A stretch of 64,000 nucleotides of DNA from Phytomonospora endophytica (GCF_014202425.1 NZ_JACHGT010000001.1:41160-105159); one strand, 5' to 3'; counted from the first letter of the stretch, positions 25,089 through 34,439 are shown. The notes: generated from the letters alone by a model not told the origin. Program-made: numbers and translations.

Positions 25089-26227
25089 TCCGCCACCTCC
25101 GTCGTGGGCGCCTCGACCCGCAGCGTGAAGCCGCGCCGCGTGCCCGATGCCGCCAGTTCACCACCGAGTGCCTCCGCGCGTTCGCGCAGGCCCCGGATCC
25201 CTTCACCGCCCGGCGACGGCTCGCCCCCGTACCCGTCGTCGGCGACCGTCAGCGTCGCCGACGACGGCCCCGCCGCCAGCGTGATCGTGCAGACGTGCGC
25301 CCCGGAGTGGCGGATGACGTTCGTGGTCGCCTCCCGCACCACCCAGCCGAAGAGCACGTCGACCCCTCGCGGCACCTCGCCGTCCTGCACCACGCGCAGC
25401 TCGATGCCCGCCGCGTCCAGGGCGACCCGGGCGCGGTCCAGCTCCCGCGAGACGTCGGCCTCCCGGTATCCGGTGACCGCCTCCCGCACCTCGCCCAGGG
25501 CACGGCGGCCGATCTCCTCGACGTCGGAGGCGTGCGCCGCCGCGGTCTCCGGGTCGCCGGGCAGGACCCGGCGGATCACCTCGGCCTTGACCACGATCAC
25601 CGACAGCGTGTGGCCCAGCAGATCGTGCAGGTCCCGGGAGAAGCGCACCCGTTCCCGGTCGACGGCCTTGTGCGCCAGCTCCTCACGGGTGGCGTTCAGT
25701 TCGGCGATCACCGTCAGGAGCCACTGGAAGACGAAGGTCCCGAAACCGGCCAGGAAGCTCGTCAGGGCCGTCGTCCACGTCTGCGTCCAGTCGCCGACCT
25801 TCAGCCAGGCGACCGCCGCGCCCCCGAACGTGACGGCGAGGATGAGCGGCGGCGCCCACCGCGGCGGCGCGACCGCGCCGACCGCGAGCGCCAGCAGCGT
25901 GAACAGGGCGAACCAGTGGTCGCCGAAATGGGCCGTCGCCGCGAAGGTCAGCGCAGCCTGCGCGGCGAGCAGAACCTGCGACCGTCGCGCGGCCACGCGG
26001 CCCTCGCGATAGACGGATAGTACGGCGCCGGTGTTCGCGGCGAGGACCGCGAGGACCGTTGCCACCGCCGACCAGACCGGCTCGCGATCGAAGGAGTCGA
26101 CGATCGGGTCGATCGCCAGGACCGGCGCCCAGATCAGGATGCTGAACCAGCCAGGCCCGAAAGCGCCCGGCACCGCCGTACGGCACGGGCGCGGCAGCAG
26201 CACCGGCCGCCGTCGGCGTGACGCCAT
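25085..26227 (-). CDS. DesK-like sensor histidine kinase
   Basis: The protein has 380 aa. Several hydrophobic helices occupy residues 20-170 without a sizeable extracellular domain, as in DesK-type membrane-state sensors. The HisKA_3 motif is RVRFSRDLHDLLGHTLSVI, and the HATPase has N-box VREATTNVIRHSG. The ATG at 26227 with GGGAGGG upstream is chosen over longer frames that only mirror the methyltransferase gene. It is the cognate kinase of the regulator downstream. Confidence 0.94.
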   Translation of the reverse strand: MASRRRRPVLLPRPCRTAVPGAFGPGWFSILIWAPVLAIDPIVDSFDREPVWSAVATVLAVLAANTGAVLSVYREGRVAARRSQVLLAAQAALTFAATAHFGDHWFALFTLLALAVGAVAPPRWAPPLILAVTFGGAAVAWLKVGDWTQTWTTALTSFLAGFGTFVFQWLLTVIAELNATREELAHKAVDRERVRFSRDLHDLLGHTLSVIVVKAEVIRRVLPGDPETAAAHASDVEEIGRRALGEVREAVTGYREADVSRELDRARVALDAAGIELRVVQDGEVPRGVDVLFGWVVREATTNVIRHSGAHVCTITLAAGPSSATLTVADDGYGGEPSPGGEGIRGLRERAEALGGELAASGTRRGFTLRVEAPTTEVAE

Positions 26228-26241
26228 GTCTCTGCCCTCCC

Positions 26242-26799
26242 TCATCGCCGGGCGTACCCGGCGATGAACGGTACCGTCGGGCCGAGACCGGTCGGCATGG
26301 CGAAACGCCGAAACTCGACGAACGCGAATTCCGCGCGCTCGATCGCCGACGCGGTGTCGCGGACCGGATCGCAGCCCCGGTCGAAACGCCGCGAGAACGG
26401 CGCCCACGCGCGCTGGAGGCGGCGGGTCCAGGTCCCGCGTGGGGCCGCGACGTGCTCGAAGAACACCAGCCGCCCGCCCGGCCGCAGCACCCGCGAGACC
26501 TCGGCGAGGGCGGTGGACTGGTCGTCGACCGAGCAGAGCACGACCGTGGAGACGACCGCGTCCACCGACTCGTCGGCCAGGGGGATGGACTCGGCGCGGG
26601 CGGGAAGGATGCGCGGGTTCGGGCGGGCGTGGCGGGACGCACTCGCCTGGAGTTTCGCGTGGAGCCGACGGTCGGGTTCCAGGCCGATCCACTCGGCGCC
26701 GGGGGAGAGGTGGGGGAAGTTGCGGCCCGTACCCGCGCCGATTTCGAGGACCGTGCCGGAGAGGGAGGCGATGAGGTCGGTCTTAAGGGTTTCGTACAT
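26242..26799 (-). CDS. SAM-dependent class I methyltransferase
   Basis: The protein has 185 aa. Motif I is VLEIGAGTGRNFPHL, followed by an acidic residue in GLEPDRR, DAVVSTVVLCSV and LRPGGRLVFFEHV. The pattern resembles the PhpK/Ubi-type small methyltransferases found near membrane-sensing systems. It overlaps the upstream gene by 17 bp and is followed after 14 bp by the kinase gene. The substrate is unknown; membrane lipid or a small hydrophobic compound is a guess. Confidence 0.92.
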   Translation of the reverse strand: MYETLKTDLIASLSGTVLEIGAGTGRNFPHLSPGAEWIGLEPDRRLHAKLQASASRHARPNPRILPARAESIPLADESVDAVVSTVVLCSVDDQSTALAEVSRVLRPGGRLVFFEHVAAPRGTWTRRLQRAWAPFSRRFDRGCDPVRDTASAIERAEFAFVEFRRFAMPTGLGPTVPFIAGYARR

Positions 26800-27220
26800 C
26801 GCGGCTTCCCTGGAGGGCGAGTCCGCCGCCGATCACGGCGACGCCGGCGACGAGGTGCATGGATGAGAGGACGAGGACGGTCGCGGTCGTGGTGCCGCCG
26901 CCGATCGGGCTGCCGAGGGAGAGGAGGAGCGCCAGGATCGAGACGGTGAGCCAGATCGCGCGGCCCGGGGAGAAGCGGGCGAGGAAGGCGGCGAGGGCCA
27001 GGCCGATCGCGCCGGGGATCAGGGAACCCGCGATGACCCAGGGGGCGGTCACGGTCATCTCCGTGCCGCCCTGGTCGGCGATGAGCGCGTGCCCGAAGAC
27101 GGGGTCGGTGAGGACCCAGACGACGACGTTGACGAGGGTGGCGCCGCCGAGGACGCCGAGCCAGACGGCGGCCTTCGAGCGGGGCTTGGTGGCGGTGGGG
27201 GTGGGGGTTTGCGTGGCCAT
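26783..27220 (-). CDS. Four-helix membrane protein, DUF6069-like
   Basis: The protein has 145 aa with about four hydrophobic segments and a Thr/Pro-rich N-terminal tail. The spacing of helices and the motif LTDPVFGHALIADQGG recall actinobacterial DUF6069 proteins; the match is tentative. It is the first gene of a four-gene unit with the methyltransferase and the DesK/DesR-like pair, so it may be the regulated output or a co-sensor. The 176-bp region upstream (27221-27396) separates it from the kinase operon and has no other gene. Confidence 0.82.
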   Translation of the reverse strand: MATQTPTPTATKPRSKAAVWLGVLGGATLVNVVVWVLTDPVFGHALIADQGGTEMTVTAPWVIAGSLIPGAIGLALAAFLARFSPGRAIWLTVSILALLLSLGSPIGGGTTTATVLVLSSMHLVAGVAVIGGGLALQGSRDVRNP

Positions 27221-27396
27221 GGGTCCTCCCGGAGACGGTGGGGTGGGTATGGCACTGACGCTACGGAGGAGGGCGGGTTCGCTGGTAGATGCGGATGTCG
27301 TGGGGTGGGGGTGACAGATTGCCTGGGGGGTGGGGTGATGCCTTCGTGCCGCGTCAGGCCCGGAGCTGTTTTCGACTTCTTGAGTTCGAGACCAGG

Positions 27397-28761
27397 TCAA
27401 GAGCGCGTCGTCGTGGCGAGGGCTTCGGCGAACTCCCTCGCGGTCGCGTAGCCCTCGCCCGGGTCCTCGCGCAAAGCCCTGTCCACCACCATCGCCAGAT
27501 CGCCCGGGACCTCCGTCCCGCGTTCGCGGATCGGTACGGCCGGCTCCTGCAAGACCACATGCCACGGGTCTCGCCCACGTGGGAAATCCCTCGGATACGT
27601 TCCCGACAACGCCCTGTACAGGCACGCCGCCGCTGCCCACACGTCCACTATCGGCGTCGCGTCACGGAAGTTCACCACCTGTCGCCTCGACAGGAAATAC
27701 GGCTTCCCCGCCGCCGTGCCCGTCCTCGTCAGACCGCTCAGACCCGCCTGGTCGAAAGCCTTCGCCAGACCGAAATCCGCGACCTTCGCCGTTGTCGACC
27801 CGTCCTCCCGAGGCCGCAGCAGGATGTTGCCCGGACTCAGATCCCGGTGCACGACGCCATGGGCGTGCGCGTGCTCCAAGCCCGCCAAGACCTGCCGGAT
27901 CAAGGAGACGGCCTCATCAGGTGGCAACGGGCCCTTGGTGAGCCTGTCGTCCAGGCCGCCGCCCGAGCAGTACTCCATCGTGAAGAAGAAAGTCCCGCCA
28001 CCGAAACCCGCGTCGTGCAAAGCCGCGATGTTCGGGTGCCGCAGTGCGCGCGTCAGCGCGACCTCCCGCAAGAACCTCGCGCGAGCCTGCTCGCTCGCCG
28101 CGACGCGGGGGAGCATCACCTTCAGCGCCACCACCTCGTCCGTCGCCTCGTGGCGGGCGAGGTGAACCGCGCCCATTCCGCCCCGGCCGAGTTCGCGGAT
28201 CAGCTCGTAGCCCGCGATCGGCGCCAGTTCCCGTCGACCGCCCTTCGCCAACTCCAGCAGCAGGCGCAGCACGGCGGCCGGTTCGGCCTGGCAGGAGGCG
28301 CAGACGTAATCCTCGACGCCGTCGGCGTCCCCCAGGTCGCGACCGCACTTGGTGCAGTGGACCAAGACCAGCGTCCGTCGCGGTCCCTGCTCCCCGGTCG
28401 TGACGCCCACCCGGAACACCGTGTCGCCCAGGCGGATCTCGTCGCCGTCGGCGAGATCGTGTTCGGGGAACATCGACGACGACGCCTCCTCCGGCGTCTG
28501 CCCCGGCTCGCGGCGGCCGATCCTCGTCTCGTTGACGTAAGTCCCGTTGAGACTCCCGAAGTCGCGGATCCGCGCGGCCGGCGGGTTGATGTCGAGCAGG
28601 CAGTGATGCCGCGAGACCGTGCGGTGGTGCTCGTCATCGGGCAGGCGTGGCGAGCAGTCGTCGGCGCGGCCGAGCAGGCAGGTCGCGCGTTCCTCGAAGA
28701 CGTACTCGGCGGTGTCGAGACGCCCCCGCACCAGCGACAGGGTCACCCGCGCGGCCGTCAC
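27397..28761 (-). CDS. FHA domain / zinc-ribbon / Ser-Thr protein kinase
   Basis: The protein has 454 aa. Residues 25-120 are an FHA domain (GR at 31, SRHH 50-53, LNGTYVN 71-77), a phospho-Thr reader. A zinc-ribbon-like pair follows: CTKC (136-139) and CASC (154-157). The Hanks kinase (about 183-450) has VALKV, catalytic loop VHRDLSPGN and DFG in VADFGLAK. Asn of the loop is kept, but KPEN is SPGN. No transmembrane helix is present, so it is cytosolic. It overlaps the WD40 kinase gene by 4 bp. It may bind phosphorylated forms of that kinase through its FHA domain. Confidence 0.93.
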   Translation of the reverse strand: MTAARVTLSLVRGRLDTAEYVFEERATCLLGRADDCSPRLPDDEHHRTVSRHHCLLDINPPAARIRDFGSLNGTYVNETRIGRREPGQTPEEASSSMFPEHDLADGDEIRLGDTVFRVGVTTGEQGPRRTLVLVHCTKCGRDLGDADGVEDYVCASCQAEPAAVLRLLLELAKGGRRELAPIAGYELIRELGRGGMGAVHLARHEATDEVVALKVMLPRVAASEQARARFLREVALTRALRHPNIAALHDAGFGGGTFFFTMEYCSGGGLDDRLTKGPLPPDEAVSLIRQVLAGLEHAHAHGVVHRDLSPGNILLRPREDGSTTAKVADFGLAKAFDQAGLSGLTRTGTAAGKPYFLSRRQVVNFRDATPIVDVWAAAACLYRALSGTYPRDFPRGRDPWHVVLQEPAVPIRERGTEVPGDLAMVVDRALREDPGEGYATAREFAEALATTTRS

Positions 28762-31700
28762 GCGTCACCGGCTTCCGGCGCCAGAACCCAGTCCAGCTCC
28801 CAGATCCGCACCGTCTTGTCGTCACCGCCGGAAAGGACGAAGCGCCCATCGCGCGTCATCGCCAACGCCGACACCGCGGCCTGATGCCCCTCCATGACGC
28901 CGACACACCGTCCATTATCGACACTCCAGACGCGGATCGCCCGGTCCCGCCCGCCCGACAGTACGAAACGCCCGTCCGGGCTGAAGCACACCGCGTCGGC
29001 GGACGTCTCCTCGAAGATCCGCAGGCACTCACCGGTGAGCCCGTCCCACAACCGCATCGTTCCACCGGCGACCGTCAGCACCCGTTCCCCGCCCGCGCTG
29101 AGGCACAGCGGCCGCACCGGCCCCGAATGTCCCTTGAGGACGGTCCGCGGACTCCCGTCGCCCAGGTTCCACAGGCGAACCGTGTCGTCCCCACCCGCGA
29201 CCGCGCCCAAGGACCCGCTCGCGTCCATCCGCACCGCGGTGGCGCCGCGACCCGGAATCCCCGTCTCGACCATCCGCACGCACTCCCCGGCGGGCCCGGC
29301 CGACAGATCCCACAACTGGACCGATGCCGTCGCCGTTGCGATCAGCACCAGCCGCCCGTCGGCGCTGAACGCCGCCGGACTCGCCCCGAGCGTCCGCCCG
29401 CCGTCGACCTCTCGCAGGCGCTCGCCCGTCGTCGTCGACCACACCGCGATGACGCCGTCGCGGCTCGCCGACAGCGCGAGCCCTCCGTCGGCGCTGACCG
29501 CGACATTGTCCACAGGGGACGGCTGAGGCGGGGTGACGTGGCGGCACGCGCCCGTGTCCAGGTCCCAGATCCGGACCTCGCGGTCGATGCCTCCCGACAC
29601 CGCGGTCCGTCCGTCGGCGCTCACCGCGACCGAGAACACCTGGGCGCCGTGGCCTTCGAGGGTCCGCACCGGCCAGCTTCCGCGCAGTCCGACCTTCGCC
29701 ATCGACCGCCCGAGCGCGTGCCACGCCGACAGCACCACCGGCGAGCGCTCGTGTCCCGGCACCGCCCGCGCCCGCGTCAGCAGCGCCAGCGCGGCCCGGC
29801 GGTCACCCGCGTACAGGGTCTCCTCGGCTCGCGCGACCAGCTCGGCCACCTCCCTTGCCGCCTCGTCGATCTGACCGTGGCGCCGGGGGCGGCTCACCTG
29901 CCAGGCGGCGGAGTGGTGGCGCGGCAGCGACCACCGCGACATCCCATCCTTGCCGACCGACACCGCGCGCTCGCCGTCCAGCCGCACGCCCCGGACACCG
30001 CCCAGGTGGGCCGAGGCGAAGGTCCGCAGAACCCGTCCGGTGCGCAGATCCCAGATCCGCACCGAGTTGCGGTCGGGACCGTCGGCGGCGGCGCCGAAGT
30101 GGTCGATCCCGCCGGTCACGGCGATCCGGCCGTCCGCACTGAGCGCGATCCGGCTGGTGTAGCCGTCGCTCGGGCCGGTCAGGGAGCGGATGACGCGCCC
30201 GCCGTCGAGGTCCCACAGATCGATCACATGGTCGTAGGTGGCGATCGCGGCGACACGGTTGTCGGCGCGGATCCGCAGTCCCATGACACCCGACGGCTTC
30301 TTGGGGATCTCCAGAAGGCAGCGGCCGGAGGCGGTCTCGAACAGCCGTATCTTCTGGTCGTCGTTGTTCGGCGACAGCACCAGGCGGCCGTCGTCGCTGA
30401 GTTCGAGGGGCGCCTGGGTGAAGTGGCCGTCGAAGAGGTGCCGCGGCTCGCCGGTCGCCGTGTCCCACACGACGACCCGCCCGCGACCGACCGAGGCGAC
30501 GGCGGTGCGCGCGTCGGCGCTGAGCCGGACCTTCATGAGCCACTTCTCCGGCCAGTCCCCGGGAACGGCGGCGCCGCCGAGGAGCCGCCGCTCGGCGAGG
30601 TCCCACAGGCGCAGCTCACCGTCGTCGCCGGACAGCGCGAATCGGCCGCTCGCGTCGAGGTCGACGTCGCCGGTGATCTCGGGCATCGGCGCCTCGCCTT
30701 CGCCGGTGCTCAGGTCCCAGCGCCGCACCACCTTGTCGCAGGAGCTCAGCGCCCATCGCCCGTCGGCGCTCAGCGGGATGTCGATGCCGGGGGCGGCGCG
30801 CCGGATGGGCCGTCCGTCGAACTCTCGCGGGGTGTCGTCCCAGACGTACCAGGGGATCCGGCGCGTCTCGACCGCTCGCGCGTCGGAGAGCCGCCCCGAG
30901 CGCAGGGTCCGGTCGGCTGCGAGCAGGTCGGGTTCGCCGGGCCGTTCGAGTATCGCCTCGGCGAGGAGGTCTCCGGCGCTGTCGAGGTCGCCGCGCTCCA
31001 TGTGCACCTGCGCGAGGAGATGACGGAGTTCCCAGGCCGTGCCGTCCTGCGGAAGCAACCCGGTGAGGTCGGTGATCAGGTCGAGATCGGTGGCCGCGCC
31101 CCGCCGCCAGCGCAGGAGGCCGGAGTTGTAGCTCGCCTGGAGGTGCCGGGGATCGGCGGCCAGGGCCTCGGCGAAGGCGGCCTCGGCGTCCGCGGGCCGT
31201 CCGAGGTCCATGAGGGACAGTGCCCGGTTGTTCAGCTCGTCGGCGCGGAGTTCGGCGGCGACGGGCACCGGCCGGGGATGGTCGTGTCCGGTGGTGTCGC
31301 GGTAGACGGCGGCGATCGCGCCGGCGATCTCGGCCATGGTCGCGGGCCGCTCGGCGGGATCGTGGCGAAGACAGCGTTCCAGCAGTTCTGCGAGCCCGGC
31401 GGGCAGCGGGGGAGGGCCGGGGCGGCCGGGTCCGTCGGTGCGCAGGGCGGCGAGCACGTGCCCGGCGGCGAGGCCGGACATCCAGGTGAGGCCACCGGTG
31501 TACATCTCCAGGACGGAGACGGCGAAGCTGTAGACGTCGGTGCGGCGGCTCAGCGGCCGTCCCATCGCCTGCTCGGGGGACGCGTATGCCGGGGTCAGCC
31601 CGCCGGCCGAGACGAGGACGCTCGCCTCGGGGGGAGCGCCGGGGCGCCGGTGCGAGCCGCCGACCGCGCGCGCCTTGGCCAGGCCGAAGTCGGTGACCTT

Positions 31701-32201
31701 GGCGGTGCCGTCGGTGTCGAGGAGGACGTTGGCGGGCTTGACGTCCTGGTGCACCAGCCCGCGTTCATGGGCGTGTTCGAGGCCGCGCGCGGTCTGGATC
31801 GCCAGGTCGAGGACGCGGGCGGCGACGGTCGGGGCGTCACCCCGGTAGAGGCGCCCGTCCTCGATCCACTTTCGCAGGCTGCCGCCGGTGACGTATTCGG
31901 CGAAGACGAGTGGGACGCCGCCGAAGAGGCGCACGTAGTGGCAGCCGCAGACGTTCGGGTGCAGTCCCAGCGACACCCACGCCTCGGCTTCGGCGACGAA
32001 GCTGTCGCGGTCGGCGGCGAACACGTCGGGTCGCGGGGACTTCACCGCCAGTTCCGTCGGTCCGGATTCCGTCGCCCACGACCGGTGCCGCACCCGGTAC
32101 ACCAGGCCCATGCCGCCGTCTTCGTGGACGTCGGTGATCTCGTAGCGGTCGTCGATGACGTCGCCGATCCGCCACCGGGCCGGAATACCGGGTGCGTTCA
32201 C
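28758..32201 (-). CDS. Ser-Thr kinase with TPR and two WD40 propellers
   Basis: The protein has 1147 aa. The N-terminal kinase (about 16-290) has Lys54 in LAVKS, catalytic loop VHQDVKPAN (His151-Gln-Asp153) and DFG at 171. A TPR-like segment (about 380-470) follows. Then there are 14 WD-type blades ending in motifs such as VRRWDL, LRLWDL, VRIWEL. A helical linker after the seventh blade splits them into two seven-bladed propellers. The family usually has HRD; HQD makes it a non-RD-like kinase. The GTG start at 32201 has GAGGGG upstream. It lies 11 bp after the preceding gene. It is probably a cytosolic signalling scaffold with its own kinase. Confidence 0.9.
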   Translation of the reverse strand: MNAPGIPARWRIGDVIDDRYEITDVHEDGGMGLVYRVRHRSWATESGPTELAVKSPRPDVFAADRDSFVAEAEAWVSLGLHPNVCGCHYVRLFGGVPLVFAEYVTGGSLRKWIEDGRLYRGDAPTVAARVLDLAIQTARGLEHAHERGLVHQDVKPANVLLDTDGTAKVTDFGLAKARAVGGSHRRPGAPPEASVLVSAGGLTPAYASPEQAMGRPLSRRTDVYSFAVSVLEMYTGGLTWMSGLAAGHVLAALRTDGPGRPGPPPLPAGLAELLERCLRHDPAERPATMAEIAGAIAAVYRDTTGHDHPRPVPVAAELRADELNNRALSLMDLGRPADAEAAFAEALAADPRHLQASYNSGLLRWRRGAATDLDLITDLTGLLPQDGTAWELRHLLAQVHMERGDLDSAGDLLAEAILERPGEPDLLAADRTLRSGRLSDARAVETRRIPWYVWDDTPREFDGRPIRRAAPGIDIPLSADGRWALSSCDKVVRRWDLSTGEGEAPMPEITGDVDLDASGRFALSGDDGELRLWDLAERRLLGGAAVPGDWPEKWLMKVRLSADARTAVASVGRGRVVVWDTATGEPRHLFDGHFTQAPLELSDDGRLVLSPNNDDQKIRLFETASGRCLLEIPKKPSGVMGLRIRADNRVAAIATYDHVIDLWDLDGGRVIRSLTGPSDGYTSRIALSADGRIAVTGGIDHFGAAADGPDRNSVRIWDLRTGRVLRTFASAHLGGVRGVRLDGERAVSVGKDGMSRWSLPRHHSAAWQVSRPRRHGQIDEAAREVAELVARAEETLYAGDRRAALALLTRARAVPGHERSPVVLSAWHALGRSMAKVGLRGSWPVRTLEGHGAQVFSVAVSADGRTAVSGGIDREVRIWDLDTGACRHVTPPQPSPVDNVAVSADGGLALSASRDGVIAVWSTTTGERLREVDGGRTLGASPAAFSADGRLVLIATATASVQLWDLSAGPAGECVRMVETGIPGRGATAVRMDASGSLGAVAGGDDTVRLWNLGDGSPRTVLKGHSGPVRPLCLSAGGERVLTVAGGTMRLWDGLTGECLRIFEETSADAVCFSPDGRFVLSGGRDRAIRVWSVDNGRCVGVMEGHQAAVSALAMTRDGRFVLSGGDDKTVRIWELDWVLAPEAGDA

Positions 32202-32212
32202 GTCGAGACCCC

Positions 32213-32806
32213 TCAGACGGTGCCGAGCTCGGGGAGCGCGGCGAACTGCGGGTCGACGCGCGCGCTCTGCGCGGTGCGTCCGGCCCAGCGGCGGGCGCGG
32301 GAGAGAGGGTGGTCGGGGAACTGCGCGTCGAATGCCGGGTCGTCGCCGCGGTGGAAGGGCAGGCGGGTCTTCAGGTCGGGGTCGTAGGGGTGCGGCATGA
32401 CCCAGCTCTGGGGGTTGCCGAGCTTCATCATGATCATCGCCTCGCGCATGCCGGTCGTGCCGTACTCGGGGGCGTGGAAGATCAGCTGCGCGTAGCGGGT
32501 CGCCTTGGTCAAGGTGAAGATCGACAGGAAGATCTGGCCGCTGGGCGCGTTCGGCAGCGGCATCTTGCACAGCTGCCACACCGCGCGGGCACCGCCGAAG
32601 GGCACGAGATCGGCCTGGATCAGGCAGCCCGCCTCGGCGAACATGCCCGCGAAGCCGCGGCGCAGCGCGGCCGGGTCGTTCATCCAGGAGGCCTCGAAGG
32701 GAGGACCGTCGTTGACCTGCAGCGCGATGCGGTCGCCGGTCTGCGGGTCGCTCCACGAACCGTCTTGTTCGGCCTGATATCCGGTGGTGTCAAAGGTGAT
32801 CGGCAT
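32213..32806 (-). CDS. Unknown protein in the kinase operon
   Basis: The protein has 197 aa, soluble, with no signal peptide. It starts MPITFDTTGYQAEQDGSWSD and has a beta-rich middle (QIFLSIFTLTKATRYAQLIF). The C-terminal region is Pro/Arg-rich. I do not recognise the family. Its position directly before the WD40 kinase gene, with an 11-bp gap, suggests a regulator, substrate or partner of the kinases. Confidence 0.82.
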   Translation of the reverse strand: MPITFDTTGYQAEQDGSWSDPQTGDRIALQVNDGPPFEASWMNDPAALRRGFAGMFAEAGCLIQADLVPFGGARAVWQLCKMPLPNAPSGQIFLSIFTLTKATRYAQLIFHAPEYGTTGMREAMIMMKLGNPQSWVMPHPYDPDLKTRLPFHRGDDPAFDAQFPDHPLSRARRWAGRTAQSARVDPQFAALPELGTV

Positions 32807-32881
32807 CCCGAGACTGTAGCGACCGCTCCTGAAAGCGGTACCACCCCGTGCGCGCGGGTGATGCCGCCGACGTCTCGTCGC

Positions 32882-33433
32882 TCAGCGCGGAGGGCCCTCG
32901 CCGACGAGTCCGTCGACGGTCTCGCGGATGAGGTCGGCGTGCCCGATGTGCCGGGCGTACTCCTCGATCATGTCGAGGACGATGCGGCGCAGGTTCGGCG
33001 ACTCTCCGGTGCCGGTCTTGTACCTCCCGAGTCCACCCGGGCCGCCGTCGGCGAGCGCCTCGGCGACGATCGCGCGCGACCTCGCGCTCGACTCCCGCCA
33101 TTGCTCCTCCAGCTGCGCGGGAGTGTCGTCGGCGGCGGAGCGCCAGTCCCAGTCGGGGTCGGCGTCCCAGTCGACCGAGGCCCACGGCTCGGGCGGCTCG
33201 GCCGCCAGGAGGAGCCGCGCGAAGTGGGTGTCCTCGACGGCGGCGACGTGCTTGACCAGCCCGCCGAGCGTCATCGTGGAGACGCCGACGGAGGCGCTCA
33301 GCCCTTCGGCGTCGAGGCCGTGTGTCTTCCACCTGAAGATGGCCCGCGAGCGCTCAAGGGCGCCGACGAGTGCTTCGGCTTCGGTGCCGGCCAGCGGCGG
33401 TTCGTTCGGGATCACTTCGGTGTCGTCGCTCAT
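32882..33433 (-). CDS. DinB-family protein (mycothiol/bacillithiol-transferase-like fold)
   Basis: The protein has 183 aa. Metal-ligand-like histidines are placed as in the DinB four-helix bundle: LGGLVKHVAAVEDTHF, and a later EEYARHIGHADLIRE. Actinobacterial members are often annotated as DUF664. They may act as thiol-dependent detoxification enzymes. It is divergent from a WYL regulator 58 bp away with a dyad between them, so that regulator may control it. Confidence 0.9.
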   Translation of the reverse strand: MSDDTEVIPNEPPLAGTEAEALVGALERSRAIFRWKTHGLDAEGLSASVGVSTMTLGGLVKHVAAVEDTHFARLLLAAEPPEPWASVDWDADPDWDWRSAADDTPAQLEEQWRESSARSRAIVAEALADGGPGGLGRYKTGTGESPNLRRIVLDMIEEYARHIGHADLIRETVDGLVGEGPPR

Positions 33434-33453
33434 GGGGGACACGTTAGAGTCGG

Positions 33454-33476
33454 TTCCGGACGTTCGGCTTCCGGAA
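33454..33476. promoter_or_regulatory. Dyad between DinB and WYL genes
   Basis: TTCCGGA-N9-TCCGGAA is a perfect inverted repeat in the 58-bp divergent intergenic region. It is the obvious operator candidate for the WYL-family regulator. Confidence 0.6.
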
Positions 33477-33491
33477 TGCGAGAGTGTGCCG

Positions 33492-34439
33492 ATGGCGATC
33501 GATGTGAGCCCGACCACACGGGTGCTGATGGTGCTGGAGATGATCCAGGCGAGTCCCGGGATCACCGCCGAACGCCTCGCCGAACGCACCGGCGTGTCCG
33601 AGCGGGCGGTGCGCCGCCACGTCGGCATCCTGCGCGAGGCCGGGCTGCCGATCGAGTCGGTGCGGGGTCCCTACGGCGGCTACCGGGTCGGGCGCGGGCT
33701 GCGCCTGCCACCGCTGATGTTCACCCCCGACGAGGCGCTCGGGCTGGTCATGTCGGTGCTGGAGGGCAACCGCGGCGCCGGCGACCCGGCCGACCCGGTG
33801 GAGAGCGCGCTCGGCAAGATCCTGCGGGTCCTGCCCGAGCCGGTCGCGCGCCCGGCCGAGGCCGTCCGCGGCGCGAGCGCCGCCCCCGACCGGAGTGCGG
33901 CGACCCCCGACCCGCACACGACCGCCCTGCTCGGGCAGGCCTGCGCCGCCCGCACGCGGCTGCGGCTGTCCTACCGCACCCGCCCGGAGGTCTGGCGCCC
34001 CATGGACGTCGATCCCTGGGCCGTCGTCGTCCGGCACGGGCGCTGGTACCTGCTGTGCTGGTCGCACACGCGTCAGGCGCGGCGGGTCTTCCGGATCGAC
34101 CGCATCGCCGAGGTCGAGGTCCTGCCCGAGACCTTCACCGCGCCCGAGGACCTCGATCCCGTCCGCACCCTCGAAGAGCACTTCTCCGAAGGCTGGCGCT
34201 ATCGGATCGAGGTCCTCATCGACGCTTCGCCGGAGGCCGTCGCGGAATGGCTCCCGCGCAATCTCGGCCGGCTTGAGGCCGACGGCGAGCGCACCCGGCT
34301 GCGCGCCACCACCGACGAGCCCGACTGGTACGCCGAACAGCTCGTGCGGGTCCGGGCGCCGTTCACCGTCGTCGGGCCGCCCGAACTCGCCGAGGAGGTC
34401 GCGGCCATCGGCCGCCGCTACCGAGACGCCGTGGCCTAG
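33492..34439 (+). CDS. WYL-domain transcriptional regulator (YafY/DeoR-like)
   Basis: The protein has 315 aa. The N-terminal winged helix is GITAERLAERTGVSERAVRRHVGIL ... GLPIESVRGPYGGYRVG. The WYL domain (about 140-230) has RPMDVDPWAVVVRHGRWYLL and VFRIDRIAEVEVL; a WCX-like C-terminus follows. It probably binds a small ligand or nucleic acid through WYL. Its TAG stop shares the palindrome CTAG with the TAG stop of the convergent GNAT gene. Confidence 0.94.
   Translation: MAIDVSPTTRVLMVLEMIQASPGITAERLAERTGVSERAVRRHVGILREAGLPIESVRGPYGGYRVGRGLRLPPLMFTPDEALGLVMSVLEGNRGAGDPADPVESALGKILRVLPEPVARPAEAVRGASAAPDRSAATPDPHTTALLGQACAARTRLRLSYRTRPEVWRPMDVDPWAVVVRHGRWYLLCWSHTRQARRVFRIDRIAEVEVLPETFTAPEDLDPVRTLEEHFSEGWRYRIEVLIDASPEAVAEWLPRNLGRLEADGERTRLRATTDEPDWYAEQLVRVRAPFTVVGPPELAEEVAAIGRRYRDAVA

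Noticed and set aside
28647-32387. A 1246-codon plus-strand frame opposite the WD40 kinase
   Set aside because: Antisense shadow; repeated composition only mirrors the WD repeats on the other strand.
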